This document shows, one piece after another, positions 1-7,992 of a DNA stretch of 64,000 bases. The notes below the pieces were generated by a model. It saw only the letters and a program-made list of their open reading frames with translations. It was not told the origin of the DNA and made no database searches. The DNA is from Actinophytocola sp049647105. Lineage in GTDB: Bacteria; Actinomycetota; Actinomycetes; Mycobacteriales; Pseudonocardiaceae. Numbering within the stretch: position 1 is the first letter of the stretch; each line of letters begins with the position of its first letter. The DNA is taken from positions 1 to 64,000 of the forward strand of contig NZ_JBARWZ010000015.1 of assembly GCF_049647105.1 (NCBI RefSeq), in the 5' to 3' direction. The translations under genes and the position numbers were made by a program.

Positions 1-163
1 GGAGCGCCGTGCGCACGGCACGGACGTCCGCCCCGTCGGCCAGTCCCCGGCCGGCGAGCCACCGTCCCCATGCGCCCGGATCGGACAGGACGTCGGTGTG
101 CGCTTCGTGGTCGACCGTGTTCAGGAAGTCGACCACCAGGTCCACGTCTGCCACGGCAACCAC
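1..163 (-). CDS. CGNR/ABATE-type zinc-finger regulator, N-terminal part only
   Basis: Reading leftward from a GTG at 163 the frame is open to the window edge (about 54 residues). The segments DLVVDFLNTVDHE and DVLSDPGAWGRWLAGRGL match the conserved start of the ABATE-domain family, putative stress-responsive regulators that end in a CGNR zinc finger. That C-terminal finger lies outside the window and cannot be checked. The gene is divergent from the PadR operon and shares its 100-bp intergenic region and palindrome. A second GTG at 154 is an alternative start. Family assignment is from motif memory only. Confidence 0.6.
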   Translation of the reverse strand, partial: MVAVADVDLVVDFLNTVDHEAHTDVLSDPGAWGRWLAGRGLADGADVRAVRTAL

Positions 164-214
164 TGTAGGCCCGACACCGGTTCTTGCGGAAAAACGCCTG
201 TTCAGAACGCTATT

Positions 215-249
215 CATGCGGTGTATAGACAGTGGCTATACACCGCATG
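215..249. promoter_or_regulatory. Perfect palindromic operator with divergent -10 elements
   Basis: CATGCGGTGTATAG (215-228) is repeated exactly in inverted orientation as CTATACACCGCATG (236-249) with a 7-nt spacer. The symmetry places a TATACA -10-like hexamer in each arm, one pointing to the PadR operon and one to the CGNR gene. PadR repressors usually bind such inverted repeats and control themselves, so this is the likely operator. The symmetry is seen; the function is inferred. Confidence 0.75.
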
Positions 250-263
250 TACAGTTCGCGGGC

Positions 264-791
264 ATGTCGATCGGACACACTCTGTTAGGACTGCTCGAAG
301 GCGGGCCGAGACACGGCTACGACCTCAAACGGGCCTACGACGAGCACTTCGGGCACGACCGGCCACTGCACTACGGGCAGGTCTACGCGACCCTCTCGCG
401 GCTGCTGAAGCACGGGCTGATCGAGGAGAGCGGGGTCGAGCACGGCGGCGGTCCGGACCGCAAGCGGTACGCGGTCACCGCGGAGGGCGTCACCGATGTC
501 GGCACGTGGCTGACGACGCCGGAGAAGCCAGAGCCGTACCTGCAGAGCACGCTCTACACGAAGATCGTCATCGCGCTCATGTCCGCGCGTGACGCCCAGG
601 ACGTGCTCGACACCCAGCGGCACGCGCACCTGCGCGCCATGCGCGAGCTCACCTCCCGCAAGTCCGGCGGCGACCTCGCCGACCAGCTGATCTGCGACCA
701 CGCACTCTTCCATCTCGAGGCCGACCTGCGCTGGCTGGAGCTGACGGCCGCTCGCATCGACGAACTGAGGAAACAGGTGACCCATGACTGA
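264..791 (+). CDS. PadR family transcriptional repressor
   Basis: A 175-residue protein starting at ATG 264 (MSIGHTLLGLLEGGPRHGYDL). The N-terminal winged helix (about residues 1-85) has the PadR hallmarks GPRHGYDLKRAYDEHF and LHYGQVYATLSRLLKHGLI, then a KRYAVTAEGV wing. The C-terminal half is the helical dimerisation region with many Leu/Ala and a DHALFHLEADLRWLEL segment. The frame is open upstream to position 9, but family alignment and the operator at 215-249 make the ATG at 264 the sensible start. Its stop overlaps the ABC ATPase start by 8 bases, so it probably represses this transporter operon and itself. Confidence 0.9.
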   Translation: MSIGHTLLGLLEGGPRHGYDLKRAYDEHFGHDRPLHYGQVYATLSRLLKHGLIEESGVEHGGGPDRKRYAVTAEGVTDVGTWLTTPEKPEPYLQSTLYTKIVIALMSARDAQDVLDTQRHAHLRAMRELTSRKSGGDLADQLICDHALFHLEADLRWLELTAARIDELRKQVTHD

Positions 792-1461
792 GCCCCTGCT
801 CGTGGCGACCGGCGTCGTCAAGTCCTTCGGCCCGACCAAGGCACTCGACGGCGCGAACATGTCCGTCCGCGCCGGTGAGGTCGTGGCCGTGATGGGCCCG
901 TCCGGGTCCGGCAAGTCCACGATGCTGCACTGCCTCGCCGGCATCATCCAGCCCGACGCCGGCACGGTGACCTACGACGGCAAGGAGCTGTCCGCCATGC
1001 CGGACCAGCCCCGCAGCGCGCTGCGGCGCACCGAGTTCGGCTTCGTGTTCCAGTTCGGGCAGCTCGTGCCGGAGCTGTCGTGCATCGAGAACGTGGCGCT
1101 GCCGATGCGGCTCGGTGGCATGAAGCGCCGCGCGGCCGAGGCCATGGCACGCACGTGGCTGGACCGCCTCGAGGTCGGCGACGTCGCGAGCAAGCGGCCC
1201 GGCGAGGTGTCCGGTGGTCAGGGCCAGCGGGTCGCGGTCGCCCGCGCGCTGGTCACCGGCCCGAAGGTGATCTTCGCCGACGAGCCGACCGGCGCGCTGG
1301 ACTCGCTCAACGGTGAGCACGTGATGCGCATGCTCACCGAGGCCGCGAAGGACACCGGCGCGGCCGTGATCCTCGTGACCCACGAGCCCCGCGTCGCCGC
1401 GTACTCCGACCGCGAGGTCATCGTGCGCGACGGGCACACGAGGCAGGTGGAGTTCGCGTGA
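784..1461 (+). CDS. ABC transporter ATP-binding protein (MacB/LolD-type)
   Basis: A 225-residue nucleotide-binding subunit. Walker A is GPSGSGKST (residues 38-46), the Q-loop region FGFVFQFGQLVPEL, the signature VSGGQGQRVAVARAL, Walker B VIFADEPTGALD, and the H-loop VTHEPRV. The DEPTGALD form and the short length are typical of exporters and of LolD/FtsE/MacB-type systems that work with FtsX-like permeases. It overlaps padR by 8 bases and the permease by 4 bases (GTGA), so the three genes form one coupled operon. Likely role: energising export of a lipophilic or peptide compound; the substrate is unknown. Confidence 0.95.
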   Translation: MTEPLLVATGVVKSFGPTKALDGANMSVRAGEVVAVMGPSGSGKSTMLHCLAGIIQPDAGTVTYDGKELSAMPDQPRSALRRTEFGFVFQFGQLVPELSCIENVALPMRLGGMKRRAAEAMARTWLDRLEVGDVASKRPGEVSGGQGQRVAVARALVTGPKVIFADEPTGALDSLNGEHVMRMLTEAAKDTGAAVILVTHEPRVAAYSDREVIVRDGHTRQVEFA

Positions 1462-3782
1462 TCGCCGGGGGGTGGATGAGCGACCTCGTCCTCGGGGTCC
1501 GGCTGGCCGTCGGGGGTGGCCGGACCTCGTGGGCGAGGCTCGCACTCAGCGCCGTCGGGATCGCGATCGCGACCGCGACGCTGCTGGTGGGGGCGTCGGT
1601 GGGCAACATCCAGGCCGAACGCCAGCAGCGGCAGATGGCCGACTTCGCGAGCACCGAGCCCATCGAGGGCGTTGACCCGACCTTCACCGAGCGCAAGTAC
1701 TCCGAGTTCCTCGGCGACGGGCTGAACATCACCTACGTCGCGGCGAGCGGGCCCGCGTCGCCCAAGCCGGACGCGCTGCCCGCGCTGCCTGCCGAGGGCG
1801 AGATGTACGCCTCGCCCGCGCTGGCGGAGCTGCTGGCGTCACCGGAGGGTGAACTGCTGGCGCCTCGGCTGCCGGAGAAGATCGTCGGCACGCTCCCCCA
1901 GGGGCTGGTGCAGATGCCGGGGAACCTCACGGCGTGGGTCGGCGCCGACCTGGCGGTCCTCGAGAGCGTGCCCAGCGTGACCTCGGCCTACGGGTTCGGC
2001 TCCCCACCCACCCCGAACGACCTGGACGCCGGGATGCTGGCGCTCATTCTGGTGGGAGCGGTCGTGCTGCTGCTGCCGGTGTTCATCTTCGTGACCTCCG
2101 CCAGCCGGATCGCGGGTGCCGAGCGGGACCGCAGGCTCTCCGCGCTGCGGTTGGTCGGGTCCGGTTCGCGGCAGGTCCGCCGGATCGCGGCCGCGGAGTC
2201 GCTGGCGGGCGCCTTCGCCGGGTTGGTGCTCGGCTTCGCGGTGTTCCTGGTGGCCCGCCGGTTCGCCGACGGCGTCGACCTGTTCGGCGCCAGGGCCTAC
2301 GTCTCCGACGTGGTGCCCGACCCGGCGCTGACCGTGCTGATCGTGCTGCTGATCCCCGCGCTGTCGGTGCTCACCGCGCTGTTCGCGTTGCGGCGCACGA
2401 TCATCGAGCCGCTCGGCGTCGTGCGGCAGAGCAAGCCGATCCGCAGGCGCCTGTGGTGGCGGCTGGCGCTGATCGTGCTGGGGGTCGTGCTGCTGACCAC
2501 GCAGCTCGGCGCGGACGAGTCCAGCGACACGTGGGCGATGGCGGTGAGCGGCGGCGCGGCGCTGCTGCTGGTCGGCGTGCCGGTGCTGTTGCCGTGGCTG
2601 GTCGAGCGGGTGGCGGGGCGGGTGTCGGGCGGGCCGACGTCGTGGCTGCTCGCGATCCGCAGGCTGCAGCTGGACAGCGGCACGTCCGCGCGGGTCGTCG
2701 GCGGGGTCGCGGTCGTGCTGGCCGGCGCCATCACGCTGCAGACCGTGCTGATGTCGGTCGAGGGTGCGGTCGGGCTCCCCGGCGGCACCGAGCAGCCGCC
2801 CGGCGCGGTCGAGGTGTACTCCAGCCCGGAGATCGCGGACGCGGTGTCGCGGGACCTGGCCGCCGCGGACGGGGTGCGGGACGTGCACGCCATGCGCTTC
2901 ACGTCCTTCTACGAGAAGGACCGGCGGGACAACTCGGTCGGCGGGGTCGTGCTGGACTGTGCCGCGATTCGGGACCTGATCGGCGTCCGTGGGTGCGCCG
3001 ACGGCGACGTGTTCCTGATGAACGACGACTACGAGCCGCCGCTCGAGCCGGGCATGGCGCTCGAGGAGCGCGAGTACCTGAACAAGCCGGACGAGGAGTG
3101 GGATCCGGAGAACTACCGGGTCACCGGTTCGTGGTCCATCCCAGAGGACGCGCAGTACTTCGACCGGCCGCAGAACTCGAACGTCTACTCGCAGGTCGTG
3201 CTGACCCCTGCCGCGCTCCCCAACTCGCCGCAGCGGGACGAGGACTCGTCGACGTTGTACGCCATGGTCGACCCCGATCTCTCGGCGGACCAGCTGGAAG
3301 GCATCCGCAACTCGGTCGCTGCGTACCGCATCGAGACCAGTCTGTACTCGTACAACACGGGGCCGGACCTCAACGGCGACCAGCGGATGTATGTGGCGAT
3401 CCGCACCGGGCTGTACGCGGGGTCGATCTTCACGTTGCTGCTGGCCGGGGTGAGCCTGCTGGTGCTGGCGCTGGAACACATCCGGGAGCGGCGCCGCACC
3501 CTTGCCATGCTCACGGCGAGCGGTGTCCCGCGCGGGGTGCTCGGCCGGTCGCTGCTGTGGCAGGTCGCGCTGCCGATCGTGCTGGGCGTGGTGGTCGCGG
3601 TGATCACCGGCGTCGGTCTCGCGGCGCTGGTGATGCGGCTGTCGAAGGACCCGCTGGTCGTCGACTGGGCCGGTGTCGCGGTCCTGTGCGCGGGCGCGAT
3701 CGCCCTGAGCCTCATGGTGAGCGCGATGACCATGCCGTTCCTCCGCAACGCGACCCGCCTGTCGGCGCTGCGGACCGAGTAG
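1458..3782 (+). CDS. FtsX-like ABC transporter permease
   Basis: A 774-residue membrane protein from GTG 1458 overlapping the ATPase stop; an in-frame ATG at 1476 (MSDLVLGVRL) is an alternative. Hydrophobic stretches occur near residues 25-50, 190-215, 240-265, 290-315, 335-355, 365-385, 410-435 and three at the C-terminus (about 645-760). The long soluble parts near 55-185 and 435-640 would be extracytoplasmic. This two-times-FtsX layout with about ten helices is that of exporter permeases partnered by LolD/MacB-type ATPases. The PadR control suggests induction by a toxic small molecule or peptide; that is inference. Confidence 0.9.
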   Translation: MIAGGWMSDLVLGVRLAVGGGRTSWARLALSAVGIAIATATLLVGASVGNIQAERQQRQMADFASTEPIEGVDPTFTERKYSEFLGDGLNITYVAASGPASPKPDALPALPAEGEMYASPALAELLASPEGELLAPRLPEKIVGTLPQGLVQMPGNLTAWVGADLAVLESVPSVTSAYGFGSPPTPNDLDAGMLALILVGAVVLLLPVFIFVTSASRIAGAERDRRLSALRLVGSGSRQVRRIAAAESLAGAFAGLVLGFAVFLVARRFADGVDLFGARAYVSDVVPDPALTVLIVLLIPALSVLTALFALRRTIIEPLGVVRQSKPIRRRLWWRLALIVLGVVLLTTQLGADESSDTWAMAVSGGAALLLVGVPVLLPWLVERVAGRVSGGPTSWLLAIRRLQLDSGTSARVVGGVAVVLAGAITLQTVLMSVEGAVGLPGGTEQPPGAVEVYSSPEIADAVSRDLAAADGVRDVHAMRFTSFYEKDRRDNSVGGVVLDCAAIRDLIGVRGCADGDVFLMNDDYEPPLEPGMALEEREYLNKPDEEWDPENYRVTGSWSIPEDAQYFDRPQNSNVYSQVVLTPAALPNSPQRDEDSSTLYAMVDPDLSADQLEGIRNSVAAYRIETSLYSYNTGPDLNGDQRMYVAIRTGLYAGSIFTLLLAGVSLLVLALEHIRERRRTLAMLTASGVPRGVLGRSLLWQVALPIVLGVVVAVITGVGLAALVMRLSKDPLVVDWAGVAVLCAGAIALSLMVSAMTMPFLRNATRLSALRTE

Positions 3783-3790
3783 GCCGGGGG

Positions 3791-3826
3791 TCCGCCGGGA
3801 GAGGCGTGGCCGCCTCTCCCGGCGGA
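3791..3826. terminator. Bidirectional terminator hairpin
   Basis: TCCGCCGGGAGAGGC (3791-3805) pairs perfectly with GCCTCTCCCGGCGGA (3812-3826) around a 6-nt loop. It lies exactly between the converging permease and esterase genes, 8 bases after one stop and 3 after the other. There is no strong U-run, which is common in actinomycete terminators. Confidence 0.85.
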
Positions 3827-3829
3827 GGG

Positions 3830-4783
3830 TCACCCGGCCAGGTGCCAGGCCGTGCCCATGTGCCACGCGGCGCAGATGTTGACGTCCAGCAGGTAGGCAC
3901 CCGCGGTGCCGCACTGCTGCTCACCGGTGCCCGGGTCGAGCGGCTGGCCGTGGCCCATGCCGGTGAGCGTGTACGTCTCGACGACCGGTCGCCCGTTCGC
4001 CGCGTAGACCGCGTGCGGGTAGCCCGCGACGGTGTCGGTGCTGGTCGGGGTCGCGGGGATGCCGTGCACGTTCGTCCACTGCTCGACCAGCTCGGTCGCG
4101 TTCGCCGGGGCCACCGTGTAGTCGGCGCTGCCCTGCCAGACGCTGACCGTCGGCCACGGGCCCGTGTGCGGCGAGGCCGCCCGGACCGCGTCGCCCAGCG
4201 CTGCGGGAGTCAGGTTCTTGCCGGGGTTCATGCACGAGAACGCGTCGACCATGCTCGCCGCGCACCGGTAGGCGATGCCCGCCACCACGCCGCCGCCCGC
4301 GAACATGTCCGGGTACGTCGCCAGCATGACCGCCGTCATCCCGCCACCCGCCGACAGCCCGGTCACGTGCACCCGCGCCGGGTCCGCGCCGGTGTCGGTG
4401 ATCGTCGTCCGCACCATCTGCGCGATCGACTCGGTTTCGCCCTGGCCGCGGGTGGTGTCCCCCCGCTCGAACCAGTTGAAGCACTTGTTGAAGTTGTTGC
4501 CGCTCTGCTGCTCCGGCAACACCACGGTGAACTTCATCCGGTCCGCCAGTTCCGTCCACCCGGCACCGGTGCCGTACCCGGAGGCGTTCTGCGTGCAGCC
4601 GTGCAGTGCGACGACAACGGGTCTGCCCGCGGGCAGACCCGTTGGGACGTAACGGAACATCTTCAGGTTGCCCGGGTTGCTGCCGAAGCTCGGCACCGGC
4701 TCGATGGCGGCCGCTGCGGGGGTCGCGCCGATGAGCGTGAGCAGGAGCGTGGCCACCACGGCCACGGATGCTGGTCGAAACAT
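3830..4783 (-). CDS. Secreted PHB-depolymerase-family esterase
   Basis: A 317-residue secreted alpha/beta hydrolase. The start is ATG 4783, preceded by GAGGTGG; it gives a clean signal peptide (MFRPASVAVVATLLLTLIGA then TPAAAA). The body shows VVVALHGCTQNASGYG, the nucleophile elbow GLSAGGGM (catalytic Ser), a GSADYTVAP segment for the Asp, and GMGHG for the His. This is the LpqC/PHB-depolymerase-like esterase family, whose members cleave polyesters, acetylated xylan or feruloyl esters. The true substrate cannot be read from sequence. It is divergent from another secreted hydrolase at 4935, suggesting shared control over extracellular ester breakdown. Confidence 0.88.
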   Translation of the reverse strand: MFRPASVAVVATLLLTLIGATPAAAAIEPVPSFGSNPGNLKMFRYVPTGLPAGRPVVVALHGCTQNASGYGTGAGWTELADRMKFTVVLPEQQSGNNFNKCFNWFERGDTTRGQGETESIAQMVRTTITDTGADPARVHVTGLSAGGGMTAVMLATYPDMFAGGGVVAGIAYRCAASMVDAFSCMNPGKNLTPAALGDAVRAASPHTGPWPTVSVWQGSADYTVAPANATELVEQWTNVHGIPATPTSTDTVAGYPHAVYAANGRPVVETYTLTGMGHGQPLDPGTGEQQCGTAGAYLLDVNICAAWHMGTAWHLAG

Positions 4784-4934
4784 GCCGTCACCACCTCGTT
4801 GTGTTTCGGCGTACCTCACTCACGGTAGGTGGGCGCTTGCGGTGTGTTGAGGGTGGCCGGCACCACATTCGCGGACCGGTTTGTGGTGGCTGTGCTCATT
4901 TCCGTGCGCATGGAAGGCTTCTACGTTCTGCGGT

Positions 4935-6194
4935 ATGCGTGCTGCACTGGTCGTCGTAGCCTTGGTCGCTGCCGTCGTCTCGCCCGTGTCCACCGCCGCG
5001 GCGGAGTCCTGTGCCCGGCTCCATGTGCCGATGGCGCAGCGGCAGGTGGTGTCGTGTCTCGGTGAGCTGACGACCGCGGGCACCGTCGCGTCCGGCCACA
5101 CCGTCGCCGCCGACTGGGCGGGTCTCACACAGGCGTCGCTGCCGCAACCCAGTGGCGTGCCGGGAATCCAGGTCGACGGGTACTTCCCGGACAGCTCCGC
5201 CACGAACACCAACAACGGGTGGAACCACGACGCGCAGTTCGTGCTGCGGCTGCCCGACCGGTGGAACGGCGGCCTGGTCGTGACGGGCTCGCCCGGTTCG
5301 CGGCGCCAGTACGCGAACGACCGCGCGATCGCGGACTTCGTGCTGTCCAAGGGATACGCGTTCGCCGCGACCGACAAGGGCAACACCGGCGTCACCTTCT
5401 ACCACGACGGCCGACGCCCCGGCGACGCGCTCGCCGAGTGGAACCAGCGCGTCACCCAGCTGACGATCGCCGCGAAAGCCGTTGTGGCGCAACGATATGG
5501 CCGCCTCCCCGACCGCACCGTGATGGCGGGCATCTCCAACGGCGGCTACCTGGTGCGCTGGCAGTTGGAGAACGTGCCGTGGCTGTACGACGGCGGCATC
5601 GACTGGGAGGGCACGCTGTGGCGCACCGACGGGCCGAACCTGTTCACGTTCCTGCCCGCCGCGCTGCGGAACTACCCGGCCTACGCGGCCGGTTCGCCGC
5701 AGGCCCACGACGCGATGCTGGCGGCGGGGTACGCGCCTGGCTCGGAGTTCCTGTGGCCGTTCCACAACCAGGTCTACTGGGACCTCACGCAACGCACGTA
5801 CCGCGAGGAGTTCGACCCGGCCTTCGACGGCGCGCTGGACGCGGGCACCCCGTACTGCGCGAGCGGCACCCCGGCCTGCGACGCGGACTACGACTACGCG
5901 TCCGTCCCGAGGACGGTCCACGCCGCGGTGGCGAAGGTCGCGCTGACCGGCCGCATCGGCAAGCCGCTGATCACGCTGCACGGCACCCTCGACACCCTGC
6001 TCCCGATCAGCCAGAGCAGCGACGTGTACGCCGAGATGATCCGCGACCGTGGCCGCTCCCGGCTGCACCACTACCACCGCATCGAAGGCGGCAACCACAC
6101 CGACGGCCTGGTCGACACCTTCCCGGACAAGCTCGTCCCGCTGGCCCCGGAGTTCCAGAAGGCGGTCACCGAACTGGAGAACTGGCTCCGCTGA
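4935..6194 (+). CDS. Secreted alpha/beta hydrolase, tannase/3HB-oligomer hydrolase-like
   Basis: A 419-residue protein; ATG 4935 is chosen because it opens a signal peptide (MRAALVVVALVAAVVSPVST, then AAA). The frame is open further upstream but that extension has no signal-like start. The fold is shown by GGLVVTGSPGSRRQYAND, the nucleophile elbow AGISNGGYLVRW, PLITLHGTLDTLLPI (Asp region) and EGGNHTDGL (His). It resembles the tannase/feruloyl esterase or 3-hydroxybutyrate oligomer hydrolase group, but family placement is uncertain. Paired head to head with a PHB-depolymerase-like esterase, it might take the next step, cutting released oligomers; that is speculation. Confidence 0.7.
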   Translation: MRAALVVVALVAAVVSPVSTAAAESCARLHVPMAQRQVVSCLGELTTAGTVASGHTVAADWAGLTQASLPQPSGVPGIQVDGYFPDSSATNTNNGWNHDAQFVLRLPDRWNGGLVVTGSPGSRRQYANDRAIADFVLSKGYAFAATDKGNTGVTFYHDGRRPGDALAEWNQRVTQLTIAAKAVVAQRYGRLPDRTVMAGISNGGYLVRWQLENVPWLYDGGIDWEGTLWRTDGPNLFTFLPAALRNYPAYAAGSPQAHDAMLAAGYAPGSEFLWPFHNQVYWDLTQRTYREEFDPAFDGALDAGTPYCASGTPACDADYDYASVPRTVHAAVAKVALTGRIGKPLITLHGTLDTLLPISQSSDVYAEMIRDRGRSRLHHYHRIEGGNHTDGLVDTFPDKLVPLAPEFQKAVTELENWLR

Positions 6195-6210
6195 GGCGTG
6201 GACACCCGCA

Positions 6211-6234
6211 GACTTTTCAAGTACTTTGAAAGTC
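6211..6234. promoter_or_regulatory. Near-perfect 24-bp palindrome abutting an antitoxin-like start codon
   Basis: GACTTTTCAAGT / ACTTTGAAAGTC (6211-6234) is a palindrome with 10 of 12 paired positions and an AGTACT core. It ends at the base before ATG 6235. Phd/YefM antitoxins repress their own operons by binding short palindromes at the promoter, and this site fits that role. The stretch is far more AT-rich than its surroundings. Confidence 0.6.
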
Positions 6235-6696
6235 ATGACCGAGGTGCTGTTCTCTGAACTGGTGAACAAGCCGAAGGACACCGTGGCCAAGCTGGGCCGG
6301 TCGCGGGACCTGCGGCTGCGTCGCCGCGACGACGAGGATCTCATGCTCACCACTGCTGCCCGAGCCGAGCAGAACACCGAGATGATCTCGGCGACGACAC
6401 GCATGTTCGTCGCGCTCATGCAGCACGACGAGCAGGCGCGGTCGCTGCTGCTCGACGTGATGCCCGAAGCGTTCCCGTGGGTGCGGTTCCTCCCCAGGGA
6501 GGATGTGCAGGCGTTCCTCATCGAGCTGATCGGCACCCTGCGCGCGATCGAGGAGCTGGACAGCCCCGCCCCGGTGGTCCAGGTGATCACCGAGTGGCGG
6601 CACACCGCCGAGGTCCACGCCGATCCCGAGTTGTTCGCCGCGCTCACCGAAGACGGTGAAGACCGCGGGCCGGTGCCCGCTCCGCCCACGTCGTGA
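6235..6696 (+). CDS. Phd/YefM-like prevent-host-death family protein, no partner toxin
   Basis: A 153-residue protein starting at ATG 6235. The N-terminal section EVLFSELVNKPKDTVAKL followed by RDLRLRRRDDEDLMLTTAARAEQ looks like the Phd/YefM antitoxin fold (FSELxxxP ... LxLRRRDxEDLxLTT). The C-terminal part (about 60-145) with FPWVRFLPREDVQAF and QVITEWRHTAEVHADPEL is typical of the actinomycete members. Such genes usually precede a RelE-like toxin gene. Here only a 27-codon frame follows before the convergent MFS gene, so this is an orphan or degraded toxin-antitoxin pair. A palindrome just upstream supports autoregulation. Confidence 0.65.
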   Translation: MTEVLFSELVNKPKDTVAKLGRSRDLRLRRRDDEDLMLTTAARAEQNTEMISATTRMFVALMQHDEQARSLLLDVMPEAFPWVRFLPREDVQAFLIELIGTLRAIEELDSPAPVVQVITEWRHTAEVHADPELFAALTEDGEDRGPVPAPPTS

Positions 6697-6776
6697 CCCA
6701 GCGCGAGGACGACGAGCAGCGCCACACGGTGTGGGTTCAGGCGGCCGGCACGGGTCATCCGAAGGCCACGGAATAA
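6693..6776 (+). other. 27-codon frame where a partner toxin would be expected
   Basis: A GTG at 6693 overlaps the antitoxin-like stop codon and opens a 27-residue frame (MTQREDDEQRHTVWVQAAGT then GHPKATE) ending at TAA 6776. It has no recognisable domain. It may be the stub of a lost toxin gene or simply non-coding sequence; nothing but its coupled start supports it. Confidence 0.2.
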
Positions 6777-6779
6777 TGC

Positions 6780-7925
6780 TCACCGTGTGCTGAGTGCCTC
6801 CTCGGGCAGGCGCGTGCCGAGCCACTGGAACGCCATCGCGCCCGCCGCCGCGCACGTGGCCACCACGGCCCACGGCACCCACACTCCCGCCGCGAACAGA
6901 GCCACCACCGCGGGGGCAAGGACAACGGGCACGGTGAACGCGTACTGGAACGCCGCCAGGTGACGGCCCCGCGACTCGGCGGGTGCCATCGCCACGGCGA
7001 GAGCGTTCGACCGTGCCCCGAACAGGGTGCTGCTCGCCGCGAGCACCAGCGCCGTCACCAGCAACCACGCCGGGCGCCAGCCCGCGGGCAGTGCCACGGC
7101 CACCAGGCACAGCGCGCACCACACGGCCAGCAGCACCGCCGCGTTCGCCAGGGTGGTGGTGCGCGGCAGGTGCCCGGTGACACGGACGGCGAACGTCCCG
7201 CACGTGCTCGTCACCGCCGTGTGCAGCGCCAGGATCACGCCCGGCAGCCACACCGGGCTGCCGAGGTCCAGCACGTAAACGGGCATGCCGACGAGGAAGA
7301 AGTCCGTGCCGAGCGCCACGAGCCCGGTGACGACCACGATCCCGACGAACCGCCGGGAGATCCGGCCGGACGTGCGGGCCACGGGCGTGTGCGGCGCCCG
7401 GACCCGCCACGCGAGCAGCAGCGCGCAGACCGCGAAGCTCACCGCGTTCAGCGCCACCGCCGCCCGCAGCCCGCCGAACGTCAGCAGGCCGCCTGCCGCG
7501 AGCGCGCCGACGCCGAAGCACGCCGACCGCACCATGCCGACGACCGCGAACGGGTGGTCCTTCTGGCGGTCCCCGACGACGTCGGAGATCAACGCGAACA
7601 GCGAGCTGTAGAACAGCTGCTGCCCGGCCGCGAGCAGGCAGACGGCGACCGCGACCGTGAACACGCCGTCCGCGACGAGGAACCCGGCTGCCCCGAGGGC
7701 CTGCACCACCTGCGACGCGATCACCACCGGCCGCGGCCCGACCCGGTCGACGAACCGCCCCGCCACCGGCGGCACGAGCAGCCCGACGACGGTCCCGGCG
7801 GTCACCGTCACGCCGGCGACGGCGAGCGGCAACCCGACCTCGCGGGTCACGTAGACGAGGGTGAGCGGCAGGAACAGGCCCGACCCGAAGTTGTCGACCC
7901 CCAATGCGATCAACAGCGGCAGCAC
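6780..7925 (-). CDS. MFS transporter
   Basis: A 381-residue, 11-12-helix protein. The N-terminal half carries the loop 2-3 signature region VAGRFVDRVGPRPVVI, and the helices alternate with short Arg-rich loops (for example WRVRAPHTPVARTSGRISRR in the central loop). The length and pattern match drug/metabolite efflux members of the major facilitator superfamily. It ends 3 bases after the 27-codon frame, converging on the antitoxin-like gene, and its start is 67 bases from the YdeI-like gene on the same strand. The substrate is unknown. Confidence 0.85.
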   Translation of the reverse strand: MLPLLIALGVDNFGSGLFLPLTLVYVTREVGLPLAVAGVTVTAGTVVGLLVPPVAGRFVDRVGPRPVVIASQVVQALGAAGFLVADGVFTVAVAVCLLAAGQQLFYSSLFALISDVVGDRQKDHPFAVVGMVRSACFGVGALAAGGLLTFGGLRAAVALNAVSFAVCALLLAWRVRAPHTPVARTSGRISRRFVGIVVVTGLVALGTDFFLVGMPVYVLDLGSPVWLPGVILALHTAVTSTCGTFAVRVTGHLPRTTTLANAAVLLAVWCALCLVAVALPAGWRPAWLLVTALVLAASSTLFGARSNALAVAMAPAESRGRHLAAFQYAFTVPVVLAPAVVALFAAGVWVPWAVVATCAAAGAMAFQWLGTRLPEEALSTR

Positions 7926-7992
7926 CCGGCCACTGTGCCAGCTCCCGCACCGGCCATGGTCCGGAACCGCATGATCAGTTCCGGGCGCGGCG

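Noticed and set aside
1839..4828. Long frames opposite or shifted against the permease and esterase genes (for example minus 1839-3914, plus 1934-4828)
   Set aside because: They have Arg/Gly/Pro-rich sequence without motifs, while the frames annotated carry clear family signatures and overlapping start/stop coupling.
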